A stretch of 64,000 nt of DNA, taken from assembly GCF_025717535.1 (NCBI RefSeq), contig NZ_JAJIRO010000001.1:868001-932000 (forward strand), written 5' to 3'. The notes below the pieces were generated by a model. It saw only the letters and a list, made by a program, of their open reading frames with translations. It was not told where the DNA came from and searched no databases. The position numbers and the translations under genes are program-made. Shown here in pieces: positions 56,901-64,000 of the stretch. Source of the DNA: Paucibacter sp. Y2R2-4. GTDB taxonomy: Bacteria; Pseudomonadota; Gammaproteobacteria; Burkholderiales; Burkholderiaceae_C. The stretch's first letter is position 1. Every line of letters begins with the position of its first letter.

Positions 56901-57686
56901 TCATTCGTGAAAGCGCAGATAGAGCTGCTGCCATTGCGGGCTCGCCCGCAAGCGCTCCAGGGCGCACTGCCAGCGCTGCAATTCGGCATCGGGCGTATCC
57001 AGCGAAAACGCGATGTAACCGGGGCTTAAACCAGCCTCCACTGGGGTGCGCCGAAAGTCCGAGGCTTCCAGCCCTGTGGCCTGCAGCAGCCCTCGGAAAT
57101 TCTCTTCCGATGAGGCCATCAAAGCCGCCCGTTTGGCCTTGAGCATGCGCAAGCAGGCCTCATAAGACACCCCTCGCTCAAAACGGGTGAAGCCTTGCCG
57201 GCTCAATAGCTCTTCGTAGGCCGTGCCGTTGGCCACACAGACCGGCAAAGACTTGGCCTCCTCCAGCTTGCGCAAGGGGCGTTCCGTGCTGCTGGACTCA
57301 AAAAACCAGTCGCTATCAATCAGCAAGGGACCCACCCACTTGAACTGAGTCTCTCGAGCCGGCGTGCGCACCACATTGAAAAGCGCGCGACGCGGCCCGT
57401 CTTGCACCAACCTCATGCCCCGCGCAAAGGGGACGACCGAGATAGCGTCCGCATAGCCCAGATCGGCCAACAAGGTGCGAATCACTTCCACATGGAAGGC
57501 TCGCTTGCCGCCATGCGGCTTGCCTTGCAGGGTCTGGCCCTGCACCTCCACCTGATCAGCGACGTTATGGGTGTAGAACTGGTAGGTCTGAGCGATGCTC
57601 AGGCTCGGCAGCAGGCTGAGCAAGCCAAGCAATATGGCCCGAGCCAAGGCCCAAGCCCGGCAAGATCGAATCCACCCCATCGCCAT
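56901..57686 (-). CDS. Periplasmic solute-binding protein, family 3-like
   Basis: 261-residue exported protein. Signal peptide residues 1-32 (cleavage after SIAQT). The rest resembles the SBP_bac_3 fold seen in many orphan beta-proteobacterial proteins: HVEVIRTLLADLGY, VVPFARGMRLVQDGPRRALF and KLEEAKSLPVCVANGTAYEELL. No transporter genes are adjacent, so it may act as a sensor or scavenging protein rather than part of a full importer; amino-acid-like ligands are likely. Convergent with serB. Confidence 0.75.
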   Translation of the reverse strand: MAMGWIRSCRAWALARAILLGLLSLLPSLSIAQTYQFYTHNVADQVEVQGQTLQGKPHGGKRAFHVEVIRTLLADLGYADAISVVPFARGMRLVQDGPRRALFNVVRTPARETQFKWVGPLLIDSDWFFESSSTERPLRKLEEAKSLPVCVANGTAYEELLSRQGFTRFERGVSYEACLRMLKAKRAALMASSEENFRGLLQATGLEASDFRRTPVEAGLSPGYIAFSLDTPDAELQRWQCALERLRASPQWQQLYLRFHE

Positions 57687-57833
57687 CTCCGCCCAATCTT
57701 GCTCCGATGAACACTCAGCTTAGCCTAGGCTCACGATGCTCAAACGCACGCAGCAAGGCTGAAACCACAGCATTTCACGCACGGGCATGGTTTCGCTGGG
57801 CCATCAGGCCCAAGCAGGGCTTGCGGCTCAGAA

Positions 57834-57863
57834 AAGGTGCAAGGTATCAAGGTGTCAAGGTGC
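57834..57863. repeat. Short tandem repeat overlapping the rraA stop codon
   Basis: Four units of AAGGTGC/AAGGTATC/AAGGTGTC/AAGGTGC in 30 bases. The rraA stop codon lies in the array, so copy-number changes could alter the protein's end. Confidence 0.7.
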
Positions 57864-58361
57864 ATGCAGCGGCTGATCGCAAAGCACCACACCATCGGCG
57901 TCGGCATACAGCCAGTCGCCGGGGCGGATGTGAACGCCTTGGATCTGCAGCGCCACCTCGGCCTGGCCTTGACCCTTGCGGTCGGTGGGCATGGGCACAT
58001 GGCCCAGGGCCAAGATGCCTACCTGGGCCTGAGCCAGCTCGGCCAGATCGCGCACGCAGCCATGGATCAACAAGCCGGCCCAACCGTGGTGAGCCGCGGC
58101 CATCGCCAGCTGGCCACCCAAGAGCGCGCGCCGCAAGGAGCCGGCACCATCGACCACCAGCACCCGGCCCTCGCCGGGGGACTCCACCGCGGCCTTGACC
58201 AGGCTGTTGTCCTCAAAGCACTTGACGGTGCGCACCGGGCCGGCAAAGCGGCTCAGGCCGCCATAACTTCTCAGCCCTGCGGGCAGCCAACGCAAACGAC
58301 CCGATTCATCACTCTTGTGGGCGTCGCAAAAATCACAAGTTGAAAATTCGAGCTCGCTCAT
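57855..58361 (-). CDS. rraA: RraA family protein (RNase E regulator / HMG aldolase fold)
   Basis: 168-residue RraA: DVCDA-equivalent STCDFCDAHK start, GPVRTVKCFEDNSLVKAAV, GRVLVVDGAGSLRRALLGGQLA, WAGLLIHGCVRDLAEL and HIRPGDWLYADADGVVL. The GDxxR-type site (Arg and Asp in the CVRD segment) is retained, so it could be the 4-hydroxy-4-methyl-2-oxoglutarate/oxaloacetate aldolase of this family or the RNase E inhibitor as in E. coli. The S4 protein gene lies 7 bases upstream, probably in one transcript. Confidence 0.9.
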   Translation of the reverse strand: MSELEFSTCDFCDAHKSDESGRLRWLPAGLRSYGGLSRFAGPVRTVKCFEDNSLVKAAVESPGEGRVLVVDGAGSLRRALLGGQLAMAAAHHGWAGLLIHGCVRDLAELAQAQVGILALGHVPMPTDRKGQGQAEVALQIQGVHIRPGDWLYADADGVVLCDQPLHAP

Positions 58362-58368
58362 GCGCTGC

Positions 58369-58620
58369 TTACTCCGGTGTCGCTGGGGTCAAAGGAGCCA
58401 AAGGATCAGCCAAAACGGTGATGCGCACGCCATGCAGCGCCACCACTTGGCCGGCGCGGATTTTGGCGGTCTTGCGCAACTCGTCTTGGCCATTGACTTG
58501 CACATTGCCCTCGCTGATGAGGACGCGGGCGCGGCCGCCGCTTTCCACCAAGCCGGTTGCTTTGAGCAATTTATCCAGCTCGATGTACTCGCCGCGCAAT
58601 TCGAAATCTAAGGTTTGCAT
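58369..58620 (-). CDS. RNA-binding S4 domain protein (YbcJ-like)
   Basis: 83-residue protein made essentially of one S4 RNA-binding domain: EYIELDKLLKATGLVESGG, RVLISEGNVQVNGQDELRK and RAGQVVALHG. The start at 58620 (MQTLDFELRG) gives family length. YbcJ-type proteins bind RNA, but their targets are not well defined. It precedes rraA by 7 bases, placing two RNA-related proteins together. Confidence 0.9.
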   Translation of the reverse strand: MQTLDFELRGEYIELDKLLKATGLVESGGRARVLISEGNVQVNGQDELRKTAKIRAGQVVALHGVRITVLADPLAPLTPATPE

Positions 58621-58675
58621 GGGCTCAATTGTCCCAGAGTCAGCCCGCAGCGCTGCGGCGGCTAGAGTGCGCGCC

Positions 58676-59941
58676 TCATTTCTTTTTGAAGCGCCCCACC
58701 AGGCTGGCGGCGGCAATCGCCAAGAGCAAGGCCAGGGCCGCGCCGTAGAAGATGCCGGCCGGCTGATGGCGGTCCATCAGGGCGCCAAAGATCGGCGCGG
58801 CCAGCGCGAACCCCAGATCCAGCCCGGAGTAGACGGTGCCATAGACCCGCCCGGTGGCGCCCGGAGGTGCGGCGCGCTTGATCAACATATCGCGAGATGG
58901 GCCTGCAAGCCCGGTTCCCAGGCCCGCCAAAGCCACCACCGCGGCGGCCGCGAGGGGCGTCACCCAGCCGCTGGCGGCCAGGGTTAGCAAGGCAGCGGCT
59001 GCGAGCAGGCCGATGGTGATATTGCGCTCCAGATGCGTGGAGCGCGCCACCCAAAAGCCGCCCACCACCATGCCGGCCGCACCGCTCAACATATAGCCGG
59101 TCACCACAAAAGCGCTCAGACTCAGCGGCAGGCCGTAGAGGCTGTTCAGCGCCGGGCTGGCAAAGCTCTGGATCGCAGTCAGGGCCGCCGTGCTGAAGAA
59201 AAAGAAGGAGAAGCACAGCCACACCGAGGGCAGGCGCAAGAAGGCCAAGGGGTGCTCTTGCTGCAGGGCGGCAGCGCCCGGCTTCTCATGCGTCCAAGCG
59301 CCCTGGCTGTCATCAATCGCGTCGCGGCGCCAATACAGCACCGCCATCACCGACAAGGCCACCAAGGCCGTGCCCACATAGGCATAACGCCAGTGGCCGA
59401 AGAGGCCAGAGAGCCCGATCAAGAACACCGGTGCCAAGGCCCAGCCCAGATTGCCGGTGATGCCATGCACCGAGAAGGCATGGCCCAGCCGCGCCGAGGA
59501 CACTCGCTTATTGAGGATAGTGAAGTCCACCGGATGAAACGGCGAATTGCCCAGACCCGCCAAGGCCGCCGCCAGCATCAAGCCCGCAAAGCCGGTGGCC
59601 AAGCCCGCCGCCAAGGATGCCAAGACAAAGCAAGACAGCGCGGCAAACAAGACCGGCCGCGCGCCGCGCTTGTCGACCAGGAAACCGGCCAAGGCCTGGC
59701 CCAGGCCGGAGATGACAAAGAAGGTGGTGACCAAGAGCCCGAGCTGGGAATAACTCAGGCCGAAATCGCGAATGAAGGCCGGGAACAGCGGCGGCAAGAG
59801 CATGTGGAAGAAGTGCGAAGTGCCATGCGCCAGGCCGATCAGGCTGATGGTGCGGACATCGTTCTTGCGCTGCTGGCGGGCTTGCTCGGTCGCCGATGCC
59901 GCGGGACCCGCGGCTTGTGAGTGGAGTGTGGCTGTGTTCAT
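58676..59941 (-). CDS. MFS transporter, fosmidomycin-resistance (Fsr)-like
   Basis: 421-residue 12-helix major facilitator. ISLIGLAHGTSHFFHMLLPPLFP (helix 1 region, residues about 32-54, broken by the His-rich turn) is the hallmark of the Fsr branch; GFLVDKRGARPVLF is the motif A loop. It starts opposite an AraC-type regulator with a 69-base gap containing a palindrome (59951-59965), so it is probably regulated by that protein. Substrate unknown. Confidence 0.87.
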   Translation of the reverse strand: MNTATLHSQAAGPAASATEQARQQRKNDVRTISLIGLAHGTSHFFHMLLPPLFPAFIRDFGLSYSQLGLLVTTFFVISGLGQALAGFLVDKRGARPVLFAALSCFVLASLAAGLATGFAGLMLAAALAGLGNSPFHPVDFTILNKRVSSARLGHAFSVHGITGNLGWALAPVFLIGLSGLFGHWRYAYVGTALVALSVMAVLYWRRDAIDDSQGAWTHEKPGAAALQQEHPLAFLRLPSVWLCFSFFFFSTAALTAIQSFASPALNSLYGLPLSLSAFVVTGYMLSGAAGMVVGGFWVARSTHLERNITIGLLAAAALLTLAASGWVTPLAAAAVVALAGLGTGLAGPSRDMLIKRAAPPGATGRVYGTVYSGLDLGFALAAPIFGALMDRHQPAGIFYGAALALLLAIAAASLVGRFKKK

Positions 59942-59950
59942 GCCCTCAAT

Positions 59951-59965
59951 GTAGGCCGGGCCTAC
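59951..59965. promoter_or_regulatory. Palindrome in the MFS/AraC divergent promoter
   Basis: Perfect 15-base palindrome GTAGGCC-G-GGCCTAC, 10 bases upstream of the MFS start and 45 bases upstream of the AraC gene. The position would block transcription of the MFS gene if bound. Confidence 0.45.
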
Positions 59966-60010
59966 GCGGCCGAGTTACGATAGTTCGCCAAACAATGTCG
60001 AATTTCAGCC

Positions 60011-60892
60011 ATGCCCAAGCCAAAGCAAAGCCTGAGCCCACCACCAAGCACGCGGGGCCGCACCAGCCTGCCGCCACTGGACCCGCAGCGCTATGCGCCC
60101 AGCGCCGCTCGCCCGGTGCAGGCCAAGGCGCGGCTGATGGAAAACTGGATGGAGATCCACGCCCACCATCACGATTGGGGCCAGCTGGTCTTCTCCATCA
60201 GCGGCGTGGTGCGGGTGAACACGCCGGACGCTACCTTCTTGCTGCCGCCCTCGCGGGCGCTATGGATTCCGCCCTTGCGTGAACATGCGGTCACGGCGGT
60301 GGAGCGGGCCGATTTACGAACACTTTATCTGCATCAGGCGCCAGGGGCCGACGCGCAAGCGGGCAGCAACATTCGCCCGGACTGGCTGGAGCCGCGCGTC
60401 TTGGAGGTCACGCCCTTGCTGCGCGAGTTGGTCTTGCAAATGGCCCGACTGAACCAGCCCGCTGGCACCACAGCCGCCGAGGCCACCACGCCCGAGCCCC
60501 GCGAGCACTGGATTGCCAGCCTGATCCTGGACGAACTGCAGCGCGCCAAGCGGCTGCGCTTGGGCGTGGACCTGCCGCAAGACAAGCGCCTGCGGCGCCT
60601 GTGCGAGGCAATTCTTCAGGCGCCGCAGCGCCACGCCGCTTTGGCTGATTGGGCGGCCGAGGTCGGCGCCAGCGAGCGCACCATCTCGCGCCTGTTTCGC
60701 GAGCAGCTGGGCAGCAGCTATGCACAGTGGCGCTCCCAAGTGCTGCTCGCCAAGGCCTTGACGCTGGCCGCGCGCCAGCTGCCCATGGGCCTGATCGCCG
60801 CCGAGTTGGGCTATGCCAGCGCCAGCGCCTTCACCGCCATGGTGACTCGCACCGTCGGCATGCCGCCCAGCCGTTTCTTCGCCGAAGCTTGA
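60011..60892 (+). CDS. AraC family transcriptional regulator
   Basis: 293-residue regulator: an N-terminal cupin-like domain (HAHHHDWGQLVFSISGVVRV, about residues 50-70; PPSRALWIPP) and C-terminal double HTH (LADWAAEVGASERTISRLF and LIAAELGYASASAFTAMVTR). The layout resembles NimR-type regulators that sit opposite an MFS exporter gene. It is divergent from the Fsr-like MFS gene, consistent with local control. About 60 bases separate it from nadA downstream on the same strand. Confidence 0.88.
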   Translation: MPKPKQSLSPPPSTRGRTSLPPLDPQRYAPSAARPVQAKARLMENWMEIHAHHHDWGQLVFSISGVVRVNTPDATFLLPPSRALWIPPLREHAVTAVERADLRTLYLHQAPGADAQAGSNIRPDWLEPRVLEVTPLLRELVLQMARLNQPAGTTAAEATTPEPREHWIASLILDELQRAKRLRLGVDLPQDKRLRRLCEAILQAPQRHAALADWAAEVGASERTISRLFREQLGSSYAQWRSQVLLAKALTLAARQLPMGLIAAELGYASASAFTAMVTRTVGMPPSRFFAEA

Positions 60893-60955
60893 GGCGAGCG
60901 CTGCGCACAAACCGGGCCAAAGCAAGGCCTTGCCCTCCCCCTCTAAAATCCGCCC

Positions 60956-62053
60956 ATGGAACAAGTTCTTTTCGACTACACCCGCCAAAGTGACGAGGGC
61001 CAAAGCTGCACCGCCCAAGCCTGGGCCAAGACCCCAGCCCCCTTAACGACGGCGCAGCGCCAGGCGCTCAAAGCGCGCGCGGCCGAGCTGCTGAAGGCCC
61101 ACAAAGCAGTGCTGGTGGCGCATTTCTATGTGGATGGGGACCTGCAGGACTTGGCCCTGGAGACCGGCGGCTGCGTGTCCGACTCGCTGGAGATGGCGCG
61201 CTTTGGGCGCGATCACGCGGCCTCCACCCTGGTGGTGGCGGGTGTGCGTTTCATGGGCGAAAGCGCCAAGATCCTGAGTCCCGAGAAGCGCGTCTTGATG
61301 CCCGATCTGGACGCCACCTGCTCGCTGGACCTGGGTTGCCCGGCCGATCAGTTCGCCGCTTTTTGCGACGCCCACCCGGACCGCACCGTGGTGGTCTACG
61401 CCAACACCAGCGCTGCGGTGAAAGCACGCGCTGACTGGATGGTGACCAGTTCTTGCGCGCTGGAGATCGTCTCGGAGCTGAAAGCCCGCGGCGAAAAAAT
61501 CCTCTGGGCGCCGGACCGCCATCTGGGCCGCTACATCCAGGATCAAACCGGCGCCGACATGCTGATGTGGCAAGGCGACTGCATCGTCCACAACGAGTTC
61601 AAGGGCCTGGAGCTGGACCTGCTGCGCAAGGAACACCCGAAGGCGATGATTCTGGTGCACCCCGAATCGCCGCAAAGCGTGGTGGCGCAAGCCGATGTGG
61701 TGGGCTCCACCTCGGCGCTGATCAAGGCCGTGGTCGAGGGTTCGGCGCAGGAGTACATCGTCGCCACCGACAATGGCATCTTGCATCGCATGCGCCAGTT
61801 GGCGCCCGGCAAGACCTTGATCGAAGCCCCCACCGCCGGCAACAGCGCCACCTGCAAGAGCTGCGCCCACTGCCCCTGGATGGCCATGAACGGCTTGCAA
61901 AACCTGGTCGACTGCCTGGAGCAAGGCCTGGGGGAAGTTCAGGTGGAAGAAGGCACGCGCGTCAAGGCGCTGGGTTGCATCCAGCGCATGTTGGACTTCA
62001 CGGCGGCGCTGAAAAAGAAAGCAGCCTTGGTGCCCGGCATCGGCGCTGCCTGA
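60956..62053 (+). CDS. nadA: Quinolinate synthase
   Basis: Condenses iminoaspartate with dihydroxyacetone phosphate to quinolinate for NAD synthesis. 365 residues. Cluster Cys candidates appear in [24 protein letters not shown] and [40 protein letters not shown] and HPESPQSVV are typical. Faces nadB, which lies convergent 445 bases downstream, with a ComFB-type gene between. Confidence 0.96.
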   Translation: MEQVLFDYTRQSDEGQSCTAQAWAKTPAPLTTAQRQALKARAAELLKAHKAVLVAHFYVDGDLQDLALETGGCVSDSLEMARFGRDHAASTLVVAGVRFMGESAKILSPEKRVLMPDLDATCSLDLGCPADQFAAFCDAHPDRTVVVYANTSAAVKARADWMVTSSCALEIVSELKARGEKILWAPDRHLGRYIQDQTGADMLMWQGDCIVHNEFKGLELDLLRKEHPKAMILVHPESPQSVVAQADVVGSTSALIKAVVEGSAQEYIVATDNGILHRMRQLAPGKTLIEAPTAGNSATCKSCAHCPWMAMNGLQNLVDCLEQGLGEVQVEEGTRVKALGCIQRMLDFTAALKKKAALVPGIGAA

Positions 62054-62063
62054 GTGACCCACA

Positions 62064-62088
62064 AATAGCCCGGCAGAGTCGGGCTATT
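62064..62088 (+). terminator. Hairpin downstream of nadA
   Basis: Perfect 9-base stem AATAGCCCG / CGGGCTATT with a 7-base loop, starting 10 bases after the nadA stop. No T-run follows, so it is a weak or non-canonical terminator. Confidence 0.55.
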
Positions 62089-62151
62089 CCGCTGCCCTGA
62101 AGCCCTTGAAAGCGTTTATCGTTTGGGGATATCACCGAAAGGCTGCACGCC

Positions 62152-62442
62152 ATGAATCAAGACTTCAGTTCAATCTACAACCACCACGAACGTGAGGTGC
62201 TGGGCGCCGTCATGGCCAAGGCCTCCGAGTACCCCGCCATCGAAGCCGATGGCGACCTGCTCTGCGACGTGGCCTGCGTCGCCCTGAACCGCCTGCCGCC
62301 GCGCTACATCCGCCACGCGGTGGACTTTTTGTTCTACCTGACCGAGCACGAGCGCCACGAGATCGACTCCGCCATCGACGAAGCGGTCACCTACGCCTTC
62401 AATTTCGTGGAAGCTCGCCTGGCCTTGCGCGCGCAGGGCTGA
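62152..62442 (+). CDS. ComFB family protein, possible cyclic-dinucleotide receptor
   Basis: 96-residue protein with the ComFB signature: YNHHEREVLGAVM at the N-terminus, the family core DVACVALNRLPPRYIRHAVD (about residues 41-60), and a helical tail ending FNFVEARLAL. ComFB relatives in cyanobacteria (CdgR) bind c-di-GMP or related nucleotides; whether this one does is inferred. AAAGG precedes the ATG. It lies between nadA and nadB, reading in the nadA direction about 100 bases after its stop. Confidence 0.8.
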   Translation: MNQDFSSIYNHHEREVLGAVMAKASEYPAIEADGDLLCDVACVALNRLPPRYIRHAVDFLFYLTEHERHEIDSAIDEAVTYAFNFVEARLALRAQG

Positions 62443-62497
62443 GGCCTGCGGCGATTGAGGCTTGCGTAGCGCCCGCTGGCGCTACGACTTCATCGGG

Positions 62498-64000
62498 TCA
62501 AAGCTTGCGCAAGCCCCGCTCGGCCATCAGGACGGTGGGGAAGCTGACCGGCAGCGTCAGCGGATAGTCGCGGCTGTAGTGCAGGCCACGGCTCTCATGC
62601 CGCAGCAAGGCTGAGCGCACGATCAACTCGGCGCAGTCGACCAGATTGCGCAACTCCAGCAAATCACGGCTGACGCGGAAATTGGCGTAGTAGTCGTCGA
62701 TTTCACCGCGCAGCAAAGCGATGCGATGCAGGGCGCGCTCCAGGCGCTTGGTGGTGCGGACGATGCCCACATAGTTCCACATCAAGAGCCGCAGCTCATC
62801 CCAGTTATGCGCAATGACCACTTGCTCATCGGCATCTTCCACCTGGCTCTCGTCCCAGCCCGGCAAGGGCGCCGGCCCAGCCTCGGGCAGGCTCAAGATG
62901 TGATCGGCACAGGTTTGGCCCAGCACCACGCATTCCAGCAATGAGTTGCTGGCTAAACGGTTGGCGCCGTGTAGGCCGGTGTAGGCCGTCTCCCCCACCG
63001 CATAGACACCCGGCAGATCGCTGCGGCCCGACAGGTCGGTGACCACGCCGCCGCAAGTGAAATGCACCGCCGGCACGACCGGAATCATCTGCTTGGCGAT
63101 ATCAATGCCCAGGCTCAGGCAGCGAGCGTAGATGGTCGGGAAATGCTCTTTCAAAAAGGCTTCACCCAGATGCGTGGCATCCAGCCAGACATGGTCCAAG
63201 CCATGCTTCTTCATCTCGAAGTCGATCGCACGGGCGACGATGTCGCGCGGCGCCAGTTCCAGCCGCTCATCGTGTGCGGCCATGAAGCGTGTGCCATCGG
63301 GCAGCTTCAAATGCCCGCCCTCGCCGCGCAAGGCCTCGGTGATCAAGAAGCTGCGTTCCTGCGGGTGATAAAGGCAGGTCGGATGAAACTGGATGAACTC
63401 CATATTCGCCACCCGGCAGCCCGCGCGCCAAGCCATGGCGATGCCGTCGCCGGTGGAGGTGTCGGGATTGGTGGTGTAGCGGTAAACCTTGCCGGCGCCG
63501 CCGGTCGCCATCACCACCGCGCGCGCAGGCAAGGCTTCGACGCGTTGGCTGTCGATATCGAGCGCGTAGATGCCGTAGCAACGCGGCTCTTCCTCGCGCT
63601 GCACATGGCGTGAGGTGATCAGGTCCAAAGCCATCCAGCGCTGGCGCAGCGTGATGTTCGGATGCGCATGGCAGGCCGCCAGCAATTGCTCATGAATCGC
63701 CTTGCCGGTGGCATCGGCCGCATGGGCAATGCGGCGCACCGCGTGGCCGCCCTCGCGGGTCAGGTGCAGACCCAGCGGGCCGTCGTCGTCGGGCGTGAAG
63801 GGCACGCCTTGCTTGACCAGCCATTCCACGGCCGCGGCGCTGCGCTCGGCAATAAAGCGGGCCGTGGCCTCATCGACCAAGCCGGCACCGGCGTCGCGGG
63901 TGTCGCGCACATGGGACTCGATGCTGTCATCACTACCCAGCACACCGACGATGCCGCCCTGCGCCCATGCGGTCGCGCCCTCGCTCAATTCGCGCTTGGC
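62498..64000 (-). CDS. nadB: L-aspartate oxidase (partial, N-terminus beyond window)
   Basis: Oxidises aspartate to iminoaspartate, the substrate of NadA. The frame is open to the right edge of the window, so the FAD-binding GxGxxG start lies outside. Visible: [25 protein letters not shown]-equivalent [42 protein letters not shown], and [25 protein letters not shown]. The C-terminal helical domain ends MAERGLRKL. Convergent with nadA and the ComFB gene. Confidence 0.95.
   Translation of the reverse strand, partial: AKRELSEGATAWAQGGIVGVLGSDDSIESHVRDTRDAGAGLVDEATARFIAERSAAAVEWLVKQGVPFTPDDDGPLGLHLTREGGHAVRRIAHAADATGKAIHEQLLAACHAHPNITLRQRWMALDLITSRHVQREEEPRCYGIYALDIDSQRVEALPARAVVMATGGAGKVYRYTTNPDTSTGDGIAMAWRAGCRVANMEFIQFHPTCLYHPQERSFLITEALRGEGGHLKLPDGTRFMAAHDERLELAPRDIVARAIDFEMKKHGLDHVWLDATHLGEAFLKEHFPTIYARCLSLGIDIAKQMIPVVPAVHFTCGGVVTDLSGRSDLPGVYAVGETAYTGLHGANRLASNSLLECVVLGQTCADHILSLPEAGPAPLPGWDESQVEDADEQVVIAHNWDELRLLMWNYVGIVRTTKRLERALHRIALLRGEIDDYYANFRVSRDLLELRNLVDCAELIVRSALLRHESRGLHYSRDYPLTLPVSFPTVLMAERGLRKL

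Overview
The window is dense, GC-rich proteobacterial chromosome. Gene content and order point to a Burkholderiales beta-proteobacterium, most like the Roseateles/Paucibacter/Rubrivivax-type lineages: exbB-exbD-lpxK-trm112-kdsB-adk in a row, phaR and 3-hydroxybutyrate dehydrogenase (polyhydroxybutyrate metabolism), smpB opposite ratA-rnfH, and Kdo/lipid A genes. The genus is inferred, not proven. No phage, IS element, CRISPR array or rRNA operon is visible. One tRNA gene (Val-GAC) is present. The last gene, nadB, runs off the right edge.

Layout. 0.2-4.3 kb: ExbB/ExbD pair followed by lipid A/Kdo genes (lpxK, trm112-like, kdsB) and adk. 4.4-5.2 kb: an HSD10-like short-chain dehydrogenase behind a LiuR-like operator. 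5.3-12.4 kb: TonB energy-transduction operon (tonB, exbB, two exbD paralogues, a TPR protein) beside a large TonB-dependent receptor. 12.8-21.2 kb: an overlapping operon of a small membrane protein, tadA, an LD-carboxypeptidase and a Yej-type peptide ABC transporter, suggestive of murein-peptide uptake and recycling. 21.3-25.8 kb: guaB and guaA with an MFS exporter between them. 25.8-29.1 kb: DUF4124 protein, rnfH, ratA, smpB and a MetC-like PLP enzyme.

29.1-36.8 kb: a 141-bp structured inverted-repeat element abutting the rimO stop codon, then rimO, phaR, tRNA-Val, relA overlapping an alpha/beta hydrolase, bdhA and a SIMPL protein. 36.8-39.1 kb: OmpR/EnvZ-type two-component pair. 39.3-46.8 kb: an envelope-rich stretch in which ispF and ispD, often adjacent, are separated by a PlpD-type patatin autotransporter, an HTH regulator with a good operator candidate, and two small beta-barrel proteins. 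46.8-52.6 kb: an RlmN-like radical SAM enzyme, a small lipoprotein and a very large orphan sensor kinase with about 14 propeller repeats. 52.7-64 kb: mfd, serB, a periplasmic binding protein, rraA, an S4 RNA-binding protein, a divergent MFS/AraC pair, and nadA and nadB flanking a ComFB-family protein.

Nothing here is a clear-cut new defence or mobile system. The most promising unexplained items are the 141-bp element next to rimO, the duplicated 3' end of smpB with its hairpin, the LD-carboxypeptidase/peptide-transporter operon (His-rich tail, anchored binding protein), the operator-equipped regulator between the isp genes, and the ComFB protein between nadA and nadB. All functional calls come from reading motifs and context; no database search was run.
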